A stretch of 50,561 nt of DNA, from the NCBI GenBank assembly GCA_015655375.1, contig JAATFD010000029.1, forward strand, positions 1-50,561. Direction: 5' to 3'. The translations under genes were made by a program, and so were the position numbers. This DNA comes from Actinomycetales bacterium (GTDB taxonomy: Bacteria; Actinomycetota; Actinomycetes; Actinomycetales; Actinomycetaceae). Shown here piece by piece: positions 26,225-36,061 of this stretch (position 1 is its first letter; the number at the start of each line of letters is the position of its first letter). Under the pieces are notes generated by a model. That model did not search any database. It was given only the letters and a program-made list of their open reading frames with translations, and was not told where the DNA came from.

Positions 26225-26593
26225 AGTCGGGGTACTCCTTGGTTCGTGGGCTGACAGGGTCGGTGAGGGCTGTATCGCCATCGGGACTGGAACGTGGGGA
26301 CATTCCGCAAACAATGGACGACCAGACCCCCTGCCCGACCAGGCCGGGAGTCCGACCCGCCACTTTACCAGTTGGTGCGCGTTGCTCACCAGTCCGCTGG
26401 ACCGCCGCGAAGGTGAAGATCGTCACCGGAACCAGTCCGTGCCCATCCTGACCTCTCTGTGACCTGCTCAGAGGATTTCGTCGCGAGCGATGCACACGGA
26501 CGCCACAGGGCGTGGCTCACGGTCTGCGACCGACGTGCTTCGCAGCGAGATGGGACTTCGACTCCGACTCGGGGTCCGGTCGCGCCGAGGACG
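26225..26593. other. Intergenic region upstream of rpsT
   Basis: No gene or RNA structure seen. It must contain the rpsT promoter, but I could not pick out a convincing -10/-35 pair. Confidence 0.4.
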
Positions 26594-27211
26594 TCAGGCC
26601 TTCGCGATCTTCTTCAGTGCGGTGACGACGGACTCGAACACGGAACGAGGCAGGGTGGCGCCCTCGCGCCGGACCACGTCGAGGGGGACCCACAGCACTC
26701 GGTCGAGGCGGACCTCGCTGGGTCGATGTTTCGGGTCCCAGTCCCCGGTCCCGACGTCGAGCCAGTATCGACCCCAATGGGCCTCCTGGATGGCGTCACG
26801 GTCATGGTCCTTCGACGTCATCTGTGCGACGAGGACGCCGCCGTTCGAGCGCCCGAGGACGACGGCAGGGCGGTCCTTGCCGCGCGTCGTGTCTTCCTCA
26901 TAGGGAATCCAGGCCCACACGACCTCGCCCGGGTCCGCATCGCCATCGGGATTTGGATCATAGGAGACGTGTGTCAGGGCCTCGGTGAGCTGGACGACAT
27001 GGGTCGTCGCCGCATCCTCTAAGGGCGGCGGGGTCGATCCGTCCGCATGCGTCTGCTGGGAGGCACCTGCGTGGGAACCCGACCTGTCCTGCCTGCTGCG
27101 CGTGGAGGTCCGTGTGGTCGAGGGAACCGGCGTCCGTTTGGCCGATGACAGCAGGGAGCTGAGAAATGCTTGTCCCGCTGAACGGAGGATATGAGCGAGT
27201 CGGGTGTCCAT
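26594..27211 (-). CDS. MazF/PemK-family protein with long N-terminal extension
   Basis: A 205-residue protein. Residues about 93-205 match the PemK/MazF fold: PGEVVWAWIPYEED, KDRPAVVLG, and a C-terminal region with SEVRLDRVLWVPLDVV. MazF proteins are usually sequence-specific RNases of about 110 residues. Here the first 90 residues are Ser/Thr/Arg-rich and probably disordered. No antitoxin-like gene lies next to it: the neighbours are rpsT and a divergent TPR gene. The start is ATG 27211 behind AGGAGA; the 446-codon frame upstream is antisense shadow. It may be a housekeeping relative and not a true toxin. Confidence 0.75.
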   Translation of the reverse strand: MDTRLAHILRSAGQAFLSSLLSSAKRTPVPSTTRTSTRSRQDRSGSHAGASQQTHADGSTPPPLEDAATTHVVQLTEALTHVSYDPNPDGDADPGEVVWAWIPYEEDTTRGKDRPAVVLGRSNGGVLVAQMTSKDHDRDAIQEAHWGRYWLDVGTGDWDPKHRPSEVRLDRVLWVPLDVVRREGATLPRSVFESVVTALKKIAKA

Positions 27212-27481
27212 GGGTCTCCTGAATCCGATGGGGCGGTCCTTCGGAAGCGTACTCACGGGAAGGGGGACGAAGGCGCGCTTTGCATCGCTCCTGTGGGAAC
27301 ACCGTCTGGGGCTCGGCCATCTGTGGACGGACGGAATCGACGCCGAATTGTGGATGTGCAGGGGCGCCATCCACGACTCTGCGTCTGCCCGTCTCAAGGG
27401 GACGCGAAGATGCGAGTCTCGACGGGACGGGGCGCCTGTGCCAGGCGACCGGCACCGATCATAGACACGGAGGGCCCACCC

Positions 27482-28495
27482 ATGGTGACAACGAGGACAA
27501 CGACCCGACGACAGCCCCGTCCCACATCGGCCACGCATGCACGCCACCGGCGGGAGGCGGCCAAGGAGGGCAACGGGATCGCTCGGCCCGGGGTCCGTGA
27601 CCGTGCTCGAGCCGCGATGAGAGCGGGAGAACAGGGTCGCTTCGATGAGGCTGTGCTGCTGATGGAGACGGCACTGATCAAAGGAGAGGCAGATCCGCGC
27701 TCGCGCGTCCTCATGCGTAAGCTCCTCGTCGATTGGTATGCGGCTCTCGAACGCGACGAGGACTGTCTGCGAATCGCTCGGGAGGCACGTGGCGATGCCC
27801 GCCAGAGCCTGGGCGAGATCGACGAGTTGACCCTGATGGTGAGGAACTCGTTGCTGTATTGGATGTGTTGCACGGGACAGGGTGCCGAGGCCGTCGTTCA
27901 GTTCCCGGATCTCATTCGCGACATCGAGGACCATGTGGGGCCCACGGAAGAACTCGCCTGGGCGGCTCGGATGAACTCGGCCATGCCGCTCAAAGCCGTG
28001 GGCGATCTGGAGGGTGCAGAAGCGGTCTACCGGTCGTTGATCGCAGACATGGAGAGGGTTCTGCCGTCGACGGACCTGATGCTTCTGACTGCCCGCGACA
28101 ATCTGGCCGAGTGCCTGTCCGCCATCGAGGACTATGACGCGTCCACCTCGCTGTATGAGGACATCCTCGCGGAGCTGCGTTCATTCACGGGACCGGAGGA
28201 TGCCCGGGTCCTGCGTGTGCGCGACGAGATTGCGACCAATGCGCTTCTTCAAGGTCGCGATGATCGTGCGCGGGAACTGTGCACGGCGTTGGTGGGGGAC
28301 TGTCGACAGTCTCTGGGGGAGATGCACCGGGAGACGATCAGTCTGCGAATCACCTTGCTCGCACTGGCGACCGAGGCCGACGACGGGCGCGCGATGGCCC
28401 GCTGGGCCGGGGAGCTTCTCGACCACCTGCCCGATGAGATGAAGCCCTGTGCCCGTGAATTGCAGGAGCTGCGAGATCGGTACCCCACTCGATGA
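27482..28495 (+). CDS. Tetratricopeptide-repeat protein, function unknown
   Basis: A 337-residue soluble protein. After a basic, Thr/Arg-rich head of about 40 residues come helical repeats in the TPR pattern (for example AMRAGEQGRFDEAVLLMETAL at about 45-65 in shorter pieces, LKAVGDLEGAEAVYRSLI, LSAIEDYDASTSLYEDIL). These are protein-interaction repeats; no enzyme motif is seen. The start ATG 27482 follows GGAGG at nine bases. It is divergent from the MazF-like gene and 129 bases upstream of lepA. Confidence 0.75.
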   Translation: MVTTRTTTRRQPRPTSATHARHRREAAKEGNGIARPGVRDRARAAMRAGEQGRFDEAVLLMETALIKGEADPRSRVLMRKLLVDWYAALERDEDCLRIAREARGDARQSLGEIDELTLMVRNSLLYWMCCTGQGAEAVVQFPDLIRDIEDHVGPTEELAWAARMNSAMPLKAVGDLEGAEAVYRSLIADMERVLPSTDLMLLTARDNLAECLSAIEDYDASTSLYEDILAELRSFTGPEDARVLRVRDEIATNALLQGRDDRARELCTALVGDCRQSLGEMHRETISLRITLLALATEADDGRAMARWAGELLDHLPDEMKPCARELQELRDRYPTR

Positions 28496-28624
28496 ATGCG
28501 GCTGCGGTCCTGTCGTTCGGGTGAGATGCCCGACTTCGCAGGCGTCTCGGGCTGGCGTGGTTGGCGAAGGGGGGCCAGACAATGGGACGATGGGAGCCGA
28601 GCATCTCGTCCACGGAGGTCATTT

Positions 28625-30484
28625 GTGGCTCCCATTCCATCGGTCGACCAATTCGCGTCGATCCGTCCCGCCGCGACACCCCAGTCGCGGATCCGCAATT
28701 TCTGCATCATCGCCCACATCGACCATGGCAAATCGACCCTGGCTGATCGGATGTTGCAACTGACCGGGATCGTCGACTCGCGTGACATGCGCGACCAGTA
28801 CCTTGACCGGATGGACATCGAGCGCGAGCGTGGCATCACGATCAAATCCCAGGCGGTGCGTATGCCGTGGGCCGTGGGGGAGAACGCTTTCGCTCTCAAC
28901 ATGATCGACACTCCCGGTCACGTGGACTTCACCTACGAGGTTTCCCGGTCGCTCGCCGCCTGCGAGGGCGCGGTCCTCCTCGTCGATGCCGCGCAGGGCA
29001 TCGAGGCCCAGACCCTGGCCAACCTCTACCTCGCAATGGAGAACGACCTCGCGGTCATCCCTGTCCTCAACAAGATTGATCTGCCCAGCGCCCAGCCCGA
29101 TAAGTACGCCCATGAGATCGCACAACTCATGGGGGTTGACGAGTCCGAAGTCCTGCGCGTGTCCGGCAAGACCGGCGAAGGCGTCGCCGAGCTGCTTGAC
29201 CGTATCGTCGAGGTCGTGCCCTCGCCCTCGGGTGAGACCGAGGCCGCGACGCGCGCGATGATCTTCGATTCGGTCTACGACACCTACCGCGGCGTCGTCA
29301 CCTATGTGCGGGTCGTCGACGGCGCCCTGTCCAAGCGGGAACGCATCAAGATGATGTCAACCGGTTCGACACACGAGCTCCTCGAACTCGGCGTGATCTC
29401 CCCGGAGCCGACGCCTTCGGACGGCATCGGTGCGGGCGAGGTCGGTTACCTGATCACAGGCGTCAAGGACGTGCGCCAGTCCCGCGTCGGTGACACGGTG
29501 ACGACAGCCGTGCGCGGAGCCACCGAGGAGCTGTCCGGATACCGCGACCCGAAGCCGATGGTCTTCTCGGGGATCTACCCGCTCGACGGTTCCGACTTTC
29601 CCGACCTGCGCGACGCCCTCGAGCGGCTCCAACTCAACGATGCGGCGCTGACCTACGAGCCCGAGTCCTCGGCGGCCCTCGGGTTTGGTTTCCGGTGCGG
29701 ATTCCTCGGGCTGCTCCATCTGGAGATCGTCCGCGAACGCCTGGAACGCGAGTTCAACCTCGACCTCATCGCGACTGCTCCCAACGTCGTCTATCACGTC
29801 ACCGCGGAGGACGGGAGTCAGATCGGCGTCGACAACCCCTCGGAGTTCCCCGAGGGCAAGATCTCCGAGGTTCGCGAGCCTGTCGTGGACGCGACCATCC
29901 TCACGCCCAGTGACTTCGTCGGCCCCGTGATGGAACTGTGCCAGGACCGGCGCGGAACGATGAAGGGGATGGACTATCTTTCCGAGGACCGTGTGGAGCT
30001 CCACTACGTTCTGCCCTTGGCGGAGATCGTCTTCGATTTCTTTGATCAGCTCAAGTCCCGCACGCGCGGTTACGCGTCGTTGGACTACCAGGAGGCCGGG
30101 GAACAGGTCGCCGACCTCGTTAAGGTCGACATCCTCCTGAATGGGGAGAAGGTCGACGCCTTCAGCGCGATCGTCCACACGGACGCTGCCTACGCCTATG
30201 GATTGCGCATGACGAAGCGCCTGAAGGACCTCATTCCTCGCCAGCAGTTCGAGATTCCCGTCCAGGCGGCCGTCGGGGCCCGAGTCATCGCGCGCGAGAC
30301 GATCAAGGCCCTGCGCAAGGACATGCTTGCCAAGTGCTACGGCGGCGATATCACGCGCAAGCGCAAGCTGCTCGAGAAACAGAAGGAGGGCAAGAAGCGC
30401 ATGAAGTCCATCGGCCGGGTCGACGTCCCCCAGGAAGCCTTCATCGCGGCCCTGACCTCCGACGTTCCCACGGGAAAGAAGTGA
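28625..30484 (+). CDS. lepA: Elongation factor 4 (LepA)
   Basis: A 619-residue ribosome-dependent GTPase. G1 is AHIDHGKST (30-38), G3 is [14 protein letters not shown] and G4 is NKIDLPSA. The LepA-specific C-terminal domain is present ([33 protein letters not shown]). It acts in ribosome biogenesis or back-translocation. GTG 28625 is chosen for the strong GGAGGT five bases upstream; the frame from 28496 has none. It heads the lepA-trmB-MFS-hemW set. Confidence 0.96.
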   Translation: MAPIPSVDQFASIRPAATPQSRIRNFCIIAHIDHGKSTLADRMLQLTGIVDSRDMRDQYLDRMDIERERGITIKSQAVRMPWAVGENAFALNMIDTPGHVDFTYEVSRSLAACEGAVLLVDAAQGIEAQTLANLYLAMENDLAVIPVLNKIDLPSAQPDKYAHEIAQLMGVDESEVLRVSGKTGEGVAELLDRIVEVVPSPSGETEAATRAMIFDSVYDTYRGVVTYVRVVDGALSKRERIKMMSTGSTHELLELGVISPEPTPSDGIGAGEVGYLITGVKDVRQSRVGDTVTTAVRGATEELSGYRDPKPMVFSGIYPLDGSDFPDLRDALERLQLNDAALTYEPESSAALGFGFRCGFLGLLHLEIVRERLEREFNLDLIATAPNVVYHVTAEDGSQIGVDNPSEFPEGKISEVREPVVDATILTPSDFVGPVMELCQDRRGTMKGMDYLSEDRVELHYVLPLAEIVFDFFDQLKSRTRGYASLDYQEAGEQVADLVKVDILLNGEKVDAFSAIVHTDAAYAYGLRMTKRLKDLIPRQQFEIPVQAAVGARVIARETIKALRKDMLAKCYGGDITRKRKLLEKQKEGKKRMKSIGRVDVPQEAFIAALTSDVPTGKK

Positions 30485-30488
30485 ATCC

Positions 30489-31367
30489 ATGAGCGACGAG
30501 GGCACATCGTCCCTCCACCGAGGTCACCATCACCACCCTCGTCCGACCGGAACCGCGGCTCCCTACCTCTCACGGACCAAGTCCTTCACCCGCCGGTCGC
30601 GGCCCCTCCACGAGTCCCTCCAGCGCACGCTCGACGCCCACGGCGCCGACTATGTCATCGAGGCACGCCGTTCCCAGGGATGGACGACGGTGGCCGAGGA
30701 CTTCCGCCTCGACCTGCCCGCGGTCTTCGGTCGCACGGCTCCTCTCACCCTGGAGATCGGCCCCGGCGTCGGCGAGCAGATCGTTGCTGCGGCCAGCCGG
30801 TGGCCCGACCGCGACTTCCTCGCCCTTGAGGTCTGGCAGCCAGGGATCGCCAAGCTGGTCTCTCGGGCCGTCGATGCTGGCGTGGCGAACATTCGCGTCC
30901 TCGAGGCCGACGCGGCTCAGGCCCTGCCGATTATCCTGGACGATGCCAGCCTTGATGAGATCTGGACGTTCTTCCCCGATCCGTGGCGCAAGGCCCGCCA
31001 TCACAAGCGCCGTCTCGTCAACGATTCCTTCGCCCTCGAGGTCGCCCGCGTCCTCGTCGATGGGGGACTTTGGAGACTCGCTTCCGACTGGGATGACTAC
31101 ACCTGGCAGATGCGCGACGTCATCGAGGCGTGCCCCGACCTCGCCAATCCGTACGAGGGCGAACGCCCCGATCCTGAGGACCCCGACCCCGATCGCGGTG
31201 GATTCGCCCCGCGGTGGGAGGGACGCGTCCTCACACACTTCGAGGATCGAGGCCGTCGGGCCGAGCGCCGTAGTCACGATGTCGTCGGCGTGCGGCTCCC
31301 ACGTGCCGAGAAGAGGCCGATGGCTGGAGCTTCCGTGAACGAGGACGGAAAAGAAGGACCCCGATGA
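30489..31367 (+). CDS. trmB: tRNA (guanine-N7)-methyltransferase
   Basis: A 292-residue SAM-dependent enzyme that makes m7G46 in tRNA. The SAM-binding motif is LEIGPGVGEQIV and the substrate motif is TFFPDPWRKARHHKRRL, a TrmB hallmark. The ATG is four bases past the lepA stop. A His/Arg-rich N-terminus of about 40 residues and an acidic insert (PDPEDPDPD) near the C-terminus add length to the usual 220-240 residues. It overlaps the MFS gene by four bases (ATGA at 31364-31367). Confidence 0.94.
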   Translation: MSDEGTSSLHRGHHHHPRPTGTAAPYLSRTKSFTRRSRPLHESLQRTLDAHGADYVIEARRSQGWTTVAEDFRLDLPAVFGRTAPLTLEIGPGVGEQIVAAASRWPDRDFLALEVWQPGIAKLVSRAVDAGVANIRVLEADAAQALPIILDDASLDEIWTFFPDPWRKARHHKRRLVNDSFALEVARVLVDGGLWRLASDWDDYTWQMRDVIEACPDLANPYEGERPDPEDPDPDRGGFAPRWEGRVLTHFEDRGRRAERRSHDVVGVRLPRAEKRPMAGASVNEDGKEGPR

Positions 31368-32650
31368 CTCCGACCGGCGGGACCGCAGAGACCTCGGCTG
31401 GTGGTCCACGGCGTCCGGCGCTCGGTTGGGTGATTCTCCCAGCCGTTTCCTTCCTGATCTTCACGACCGTCCTGCGCGCGCCGATCACCGCCGTTCCGCC
31501 GCTGCTGGAACGCGTCCAGACCGACCTCGGCATGACGAACGTGATGGCAGGCCTGCTGACCTCTATCCCAGTGCTCTGCTTCGGGGCGATGACGCCAGTC
31601 GCCTCCTCATGGCTTCGACGCACCGGCATCAACGCCGGTGCACTCAACGCGTTGGTGCTTGTCTTCATCGGATCGCTCGTGCGTTCGGGTGGGACACAGA
31701 TGCTGGCCTTCCTCGGGACCGCGATCATTGGCGCGGGCATCACGTTGGGCAACCTGGTCGCACCGATGGTGATCGGCCGGGACTTTCGCCGCCATACTGC
31801 GACGATGACCGGTCTGTACTCGGCCGCGGTCAATGTGGCGGTCACGCTGTCGACGGTGGTGGCCGTCCCCCTGGCCAACATCGTCGGGTGGCAAACGGCC
31901 GCCGCATTCTGGGGCGTGGTTCCCGCCCTCGTCGCCGGAGTCGTATGGGCGTGGGTCTTTCCGATCGCCGCGCGCTCGGTGAGACCCTCGATCGCGGAGC
32001 GGGCGGGGCTGAAGACGGATCACGAGTCGGTCCTTCGCATGGACATACCCGCGGCGGGGACGACGGTGCTGCGCTCGCCACTGGTCTGGATGATGGCGGT
32101 CGCCTTCTGCGGGCACACCTTTGCCTACTACGCGGCGGCCGGATGGCTGCCGAAGATCCTGCGAGAACTCGAGGGGATGACGGAGGAAGGAGCGGGCGCC
32201 GCCGCTTCCGTCTTCCACCTGACCGGTATTATCGGCCCACTCCTCGTCCCGGTGATGTTCTCGGCACTGCGTTGGCCCGTCACCCGGGTGATGGGGATCG
32301 TGTGCGGCGCCTGGCTCGTCCTGCCCATCGGTTTGATGGTGGCGCCCGGGTGGTGGCCGCTGTGGTGTGGCGTGTCCGGAGTTGCACAGGGAGCGCTCTT
32401 CACGGCGCTGTTCATCATCGTCATCCAGCGGGCGCGCACGATTGATGAGAATCGTCAGATGTCGGCGCTCATCCAGACCCTCGGCTACGTCGTCGCGGCC
32501 GTCGGACCGGTCTCCGTGGGTTGGCTGCGTGACGTCACGGGAGGCTGGATGCTGCCGTTGACCATCATGGCGTTCGCCCTTGTCGCCATGACAGTGTGCT
32601 CGCAGGTCGTCGCCCGATGGCGTCCTGAGCGCGCCGGAGCGGCCTCATGA
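31364..32650 (+). CDS. MFS transporter, CynX/NimT family
   Basis: A 428-residue major facilitator with about twelve helices. The N-terminal LRAPITAVPPLL stretch, the GAGITLGNLVAPMVIGRDF segment and the general spacing resemble the CynX/NimT (cyanate/nitroimidazole) branch. The substrate is unknown. It is translationally coupled to trmB upstream and hemW downstream by ATGA overlaps (31364-31367 and 32647-32650), an unusual partner for either. Confidence 0.88.
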   Translation: MTPTGGTAETSAGGPRRPALGWVILPAVSFLIFTTVLRAPITAVPPLLERVQTDLGMTNVMAGLLTSIPVLCFGAMTPVASSWLRRTGINAGALNALVLVFIGSLVRSGGTQMLAFLGTAIIGAGITLGNLVAPMVIGRDFRRHTATMTGLYSAAVNVAVTLSTVVAVPLANIVGWQTAAAFWGVVPALVAGVVWAWVFPIAARSVRPSIAERAGLKTDHESVLRMDIPAAGTTVLRSPLVWMMAVAFCGHTFAYYAAAGWLPKILRELEGMTEEGAGAAASVFHLTGIIGPLLVPVMFSALRWPVTRVMGIVCGAWLVLPIGLMVAPGWWPLWCGVSGVAQGALFTALFIIVIQRARTIDENRQMSALIQTLGYVVAAVGPVSVGWLRDVTGGWMLPLTIMAFALVAMTVCSQVVARWRPERAGAAS

Positions 32651-33912
32651 GCCCCAGCCTTCCCGACGGCGTTGCCTGGCCCCGGGACGGGCACCTCGAC
32701 CCGGAACTGTCAGAGTCGATCGCTCATCGTCCCCTCAGCCTCTACATCCACGTGCCGTTCTGTCGGGTCCGTTGCGGGTATTGCGACTTCAACACCTACA
32801 CGACCGGATTCGGGGAGGGCGCGGAACCTGGCTCCTATGCTCGTTCCGTCCTCGGCGAGGCCGACCTCGCCACGAGGACGCTCGCAGACGCGGGTGTCGG
32901 GGGCCGTCCGGCTTCCACCGTGTTTGTCGGCGGCGGCACACCGACGATGCTCGACGCGGCCGAACTCGGAGAGATCCTTGCGGGTCTGCGTGGCCGCATC
33001 GGGATTGCCGAGGACGCGGAGGTGACGACCGAGGCGAATCCGGAGACTGTCACCGCTGGGTCGCTGTCCGAGTTGGCGGAGGCCGGTTTCACGCGGGTTT
33101 CTTTCGGCATGCAGTCGGCGGTGCCGCGCGTGTTGGCCACTCTCGACCGTCTCCACCGGCCTGAGCGGATGCCGAAGGTCGTGGCGTGGGCGCGCGAGGC
33201 CGGCCTCGACGTCTCCGTCGACTTGATCTACGGCACGCCGGGGGAGTCCCTCGATGACTGGCACCACTCGCTGGACGAGGCCGTCGCGCTCGCACCCGAC
33301 CACATCAGTGCCTACGCCCTCGTCATCGAGGAGGGAACGAAGATGGCAATGCAGGTTCGCCATGGGCAGCTGCCGCTTCCCGATCTCGACGACGAAGCCG
33401 CCAAGTACGAGCTTGCAGACACGATCCTCGGTGGCGCGGGCTTCCGCTGGTACGAGATCTCCAACTTTGCCCGGGTCGAGGCGGGAGAAACTCGCAGGGT
33501 CGGCACTGAGCTGCGTCACGCCTCACGCCACAACCTGGCTTATTGGCGGGACTGGGACTGGTGGGGATTCGGACCAGGTGCCCACTCGCACGTCGGGCGT
33601 CAACGCTGGTGGAACGTCAAGCATCCCCGCGCCTACGCTGGGCGGATCCACGCCGGGGACTCGCCTGCGGCCTCGGGAGAGATCCTTGATGAGGACACTC
33701 GTGAACTGGAACGGGTCCTGCTGGCGGTGCGCACCGCCGAGGGCCTGGTGCTCGGCCCTCTCGACGACCGTTCGGGCATCGCAGGCCTTATCGCCGATGG
33801 TCTGGTCGAACCCGGTCCCGCCCTGCGGGGGCGGATCGTTCTCACTCTGCGCGGGCGCCTGCTGGCCGATCACGTGACGCGGACCCTGACGAGGGACACT
33901 CCCGGCGAGTGA
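32647..33912 (+). CDS. hemW: HemW-like radical SAM heme chaperone
   Basis: A 421-residue radical SAM protein of the coproporphyrinogen III oxidase-like family. The 4Fe-4S motif CRVRCGYC has Cys39, Cys43 and Cys46, and HVPFCRVRCGYCDFNTY is typical of HemW. The SAM motif GGGTPTML and the HemW C-terminal domain (NLAYWRDWDWWGFGPGAHS) follow. HemW delivers heme and lacks HemN activity. Its position after lepA is the common bacterial order, here with trmB and an MFS gene in between. Confidence 0.92.
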   Translation: MSPSLPDGVAWPRDGHLDPELSESIAHRPLSLYIHVPFCRVRCGYCDFNTYTTGFGEGAEPGSYARSVLGEADLATRTLADAGVGGRPASTVFVGGGTPTMLDAAELGEILAGLRGRIGIAEDAEVTTEANPETVTAGSLSELAEAGFTRVSFGMQSAVPRVLATLDRLHRPERMPKVVAWAREAGLDVSVDLIYGTPGESLDDWHHSLDEAVALAPDHISAYALVIEEGTKMAMQVRHGQLPLPDLDDEAAKYELADTILGGAGFRWYEISNFARVEAGETRRVGTELRHASRHNLAYWRDWDWWGFGPGAHSHVGRQRWWNVKHPRAYAGRIHAGDSPAASGEILDEDTRELERVLLAVRTAEGLVLGPLDDRSGIAGLIADGLVEPGPALRGRIVLTLRGRLLADHVTRTLTRDTPGE

Positions 33913-33937
33913 ACATCAGCGTCGCACCCGGCGCCCC

Positions 33938-33943
33938 TAGGGT
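33938..33943 (+). promoter_or_regulatory. -10 box for leaderless DUF3097 gene
   Basis: TAGGGT, six bases before GTG 33950. Confidence 0.5.
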
Positions 33944-33949
33944 GGCGAC

Positions 33950-34846
33950 GTGGACGATCCCTATGGCACTGACATCTTCTCCTTCGACCCTCATCGTGAC
34001 GGGCCGGGGGCGCGTCGACCGCGCTCGCGGGAGGTCCGCGTCGAGAAGGACATGGTCCTCGAGGACGTCCAGACCGGTTTCGTTGGCTCCGTCGTGCGCG
34101 TCGAGAAGTCCGGTGGCATGCATGTCGTCGAGTTGGAGGACCGCCGTGGCCGGACCAGAACTTTCCCGTTGGGAGGTGGATTCTGGATCGACGGTGCGCC
34201 CGTCGTCGTCCTGCCGCCGCTGCCCGGACCTGCAGGCGAGCCGGTCGGTGCGCTGACGACTCCGGGCGGGCGTCGGGTGACCAACTCGGGGTCGATCGCT
34301 GGGCCGAGCGAACCGGCACACGTCGCCCGTGCCAGCCGGATCTGGGTCGAGGGCAAGCACGACGCCCAGCTCGTCGAGCATGTGTGGGGCGATGACCTGG
34401 CCAGCGTCGGCGTCGCGGTCCAACTCCTCCAAGGTGTCGACAACCTGGCCGACGTTCTCGAGGTCTTCGGGCCGAGTGACGACGTGCGTGCGGGCGTCCT
34501 CGTCGACCACCTGGTCCCTGGCTCGAAGGAATCGCGCATCGCGGATGCCGTCATGAGGCAGTGGAGCGGGTCTGTCCTCGTCGTCGGACATCCTTTCGTC
34601 GACATCTGGCAGGCCGTCAAGCCTGCCCGGGTCGGACTGCTGGCGTGGCCCGACGTCCCCCGGGGAACCGACATCAAACACGGAAGCCTCGAGGCGCTGG
34701 GGTGGCCCCACGAGGACCAGACGGATATTGCCCAGGGGTGGAGGCGGATCCTCTCGACGGTGCGCGACTATCGTGATCTGGAGCCCGCGCTGCTGGGCCG
34801 TGTCGAGGAACTCATCGATTTCGTCACGGAGCCGGGCACTCGCTGA
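33950..34846 (+). CDS. DUF3097 family protein
   Basis: A 298-residue protein of an actinobacterial family of unknown function. An N-terminal part ends in the conserved FPLGGGFWIDGAPVVVLPP region, and a C-terminal TOPRIM-like half includes RIWVEGKHDAQLVEHVW, VLVDHLVPGSKESR and HPFVDIWQAVKP. The Glu of VEGKHD and the Asp of VDHL look like a metal-binding acidic set, by analogy to TOPRIM folds. GTG 33950 is six bases behind a -10 box, so the gene appears leaderless. It stands between hemW and hrcA. Confidence 0.85.
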   Translation: MDDPYGTDIFSFDPHRDGPGARRPRSREVRVEKDMVLEDVQTGFVGSVVRVEKSGGMHVVELEDRRGRTRTFPLGGGFWIDGAPVVVLPPLPGPAGEPVGALTTPGGRRVTNSGSIAGPSEPAHVARASRIWVEGKHDAQLVEHVWGDDLASVGVAVQLLQGVDNLADVLEVFGPSDDVRAGVLVDHLVPGSKESRIADAVMRQWSGSVLVVGHPFVDIWQAVKPARVGLLAWPDVPRGTDIKHGSLEALGWPHEDQTDIAQGWRRILSTVRDYRDLEPALLGRVEELIDFVTEPGTR

Positions 34847-34941
34847 GGAAGGTGCAGCGTCGTGTCGAGCCGCGTGCGACGTGAGCGGTGTTCCACAGGG
34901 GTCATTCGCACGCCGAATCGGCTGGATCCGGGGGTGCGCGG

Positions 34942-34947
34942 TAGAGT
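34942..34947 (+). promoter_or_regulatory. Candidate -10 box of hrcA-dnaJ
   Basis: TAGAGT runs directly into the CIRCE operator, so bound HrcA would cover the transcription start. Confidence 0.45.
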
Positions 34948-34973
34948 TGGCACTCGAGAACACTGAGTGCCAG
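34947..34973 (+). promoter_or_regulatory. CIRCE operator (HrcA-binding site)
   Basis: TTGGCACTC-N9-GAGTGCCAG is the CIRCE inverted repeat (consensus TTAGCACTC-N9-GAGTGCTAA) with one mismatch between the arms. It lies 37 bases upstream of hrcA and points to autorepression of hrcA-dnaJ, released on heat stress. Confidence 0.9.
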
Positions 34974-35010
34974 GCGAGCGTGGCGTCGGCAAGCACGGAG
35001 GAGGTGCGCG

Positions 35011-36027
35011 ATGAGCGAGGACCGCAGACTCGATGTGCTGCGCGCCATCGTCTCGGAGTACGTCCACACGCGTGAACCCGTGGGGTCCAAGGCGATCGCC
35101 GCGAATCATGATCTGGGGGTCTCCCCGGCGACGATTCGCAACGACATGGCCGTTCTTGAGGACCAGACGTTGATCTACCAGCCGCACACGTCGGCCGGTC
35201 GTGTCCCCACCGATCGTGGCTACCGAGTCTTCGTTGACCAACTGGCGACCCTCAAGCCGATGAGCGTTCCCGAACGTCGCGCTGTGGAGGCCTTTCTTTC
35301 CCAAAGCATCGATCTTGACGATGTCGTCCATCGCACGGTGCGCCTGCTCGCCCAGGTCACCCATCAGTTGGCAGTCGTCCAGTATCCTTCTTTGTCCACA
35401 GCGACCCTGCGCCGCCTGGAACTGGTCGACATGGGAACCCATCGGGTGCTCCTGGTCGTCATCACCAACGCCGGACGGGTCGAGGAGCGCATGCTCGAGT
35501 TCGACGGTCGCGTGTCGGCAGGAACGATCGCCGACCTGCGGGCGCGCTTGAACCAGGACTGCGAGAACAAGGCGGCTGAACAGATCGGCCCCGTCCTCGA
35601 CGAGCTGCGATCGGCTGCGTCGGCGCAGGACCTCCCCCTGGTGGAGGCCGTGTGTGAGGGCCTGCTCGATCTGCTCAAGCCGGAGGCCGAGGCACGATTC
35701 GTCGTCGCTGGGGTCTCGAACTTGGCGCGTGCGGGCGTCGAGTTCCGCGACATCGCCCCCGTCCTCGATGCCCTGGAGGAACAGGTCGCGCTCCTGCGGC
35801 TCTTCTCCGAGGTCGACCCCGAGGAGCAGGATGTCCGCGTGACGATTGGCGCGGAGAACCGCCATGACGCCTTCGCAGAGACCTCCGTCGTCTCGGGGAC
35901 CTACGGAGTCTCCGCGGCGCCGCCGGCGCACCTGGGCGTCGTCGGTCCGACCCGCATGGACTATCCGCGCACGATGTCGACGGTGCGCGCCGTCGCCGCC
36001 TACTTGTCGCGCTACATGACCCATTGA
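35011..36027 (+). CDS. hrcA: Heat-inducible transcription repressor HrcA
   Basis: A 338-residue repressor. The N-terminal winged helix includes TREPVGSKAIAANHDLGVSP (about 20-40) and RNDMAVLEDQTLI; YQPHTSAGRVPTDRGYR is the family hallmark. The C-terminal GAF-like domain follows. ATG 35011 has GGAGGAGGT upstream. A CIRCE site lies 37 bases before it. dnaJ follows after 34 bases in the same operon. Confidence 0.95.
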   Translation: MSEDRRLDVLRAIVSEYVHTREPVGSKAIAANHDLGVSPATIRNDMAVLEDQTLIYQPHTSAGRVPTDRGYRVFVDQLATLKPMSVPERRAVEAFLSQSIDLDDVVHRTVRLLAQVTHQLAVVQYPSLSTATLRRLELVDMGTHRVLLVVITNAGRVEERMLEFDGRVSAGTIADLRARLNQDCENKAAEQIGPVLDELRSAASAQDLPLVEAVCEGLLDLLKPEAEARFVVAGVSNLARAGVEFRDIAPVLDALEEQVALLRLFSEVDPEEQDVRVTIGAENRHDAFAETSVVSGTYGVSAAPPAHLGVVGPTRMDYPRTMSTVRAVAAYLSRYMTH

Positions 36028-36061
36028 CTGACCACATTCCCATCCACGAGGACCGGAGCGA

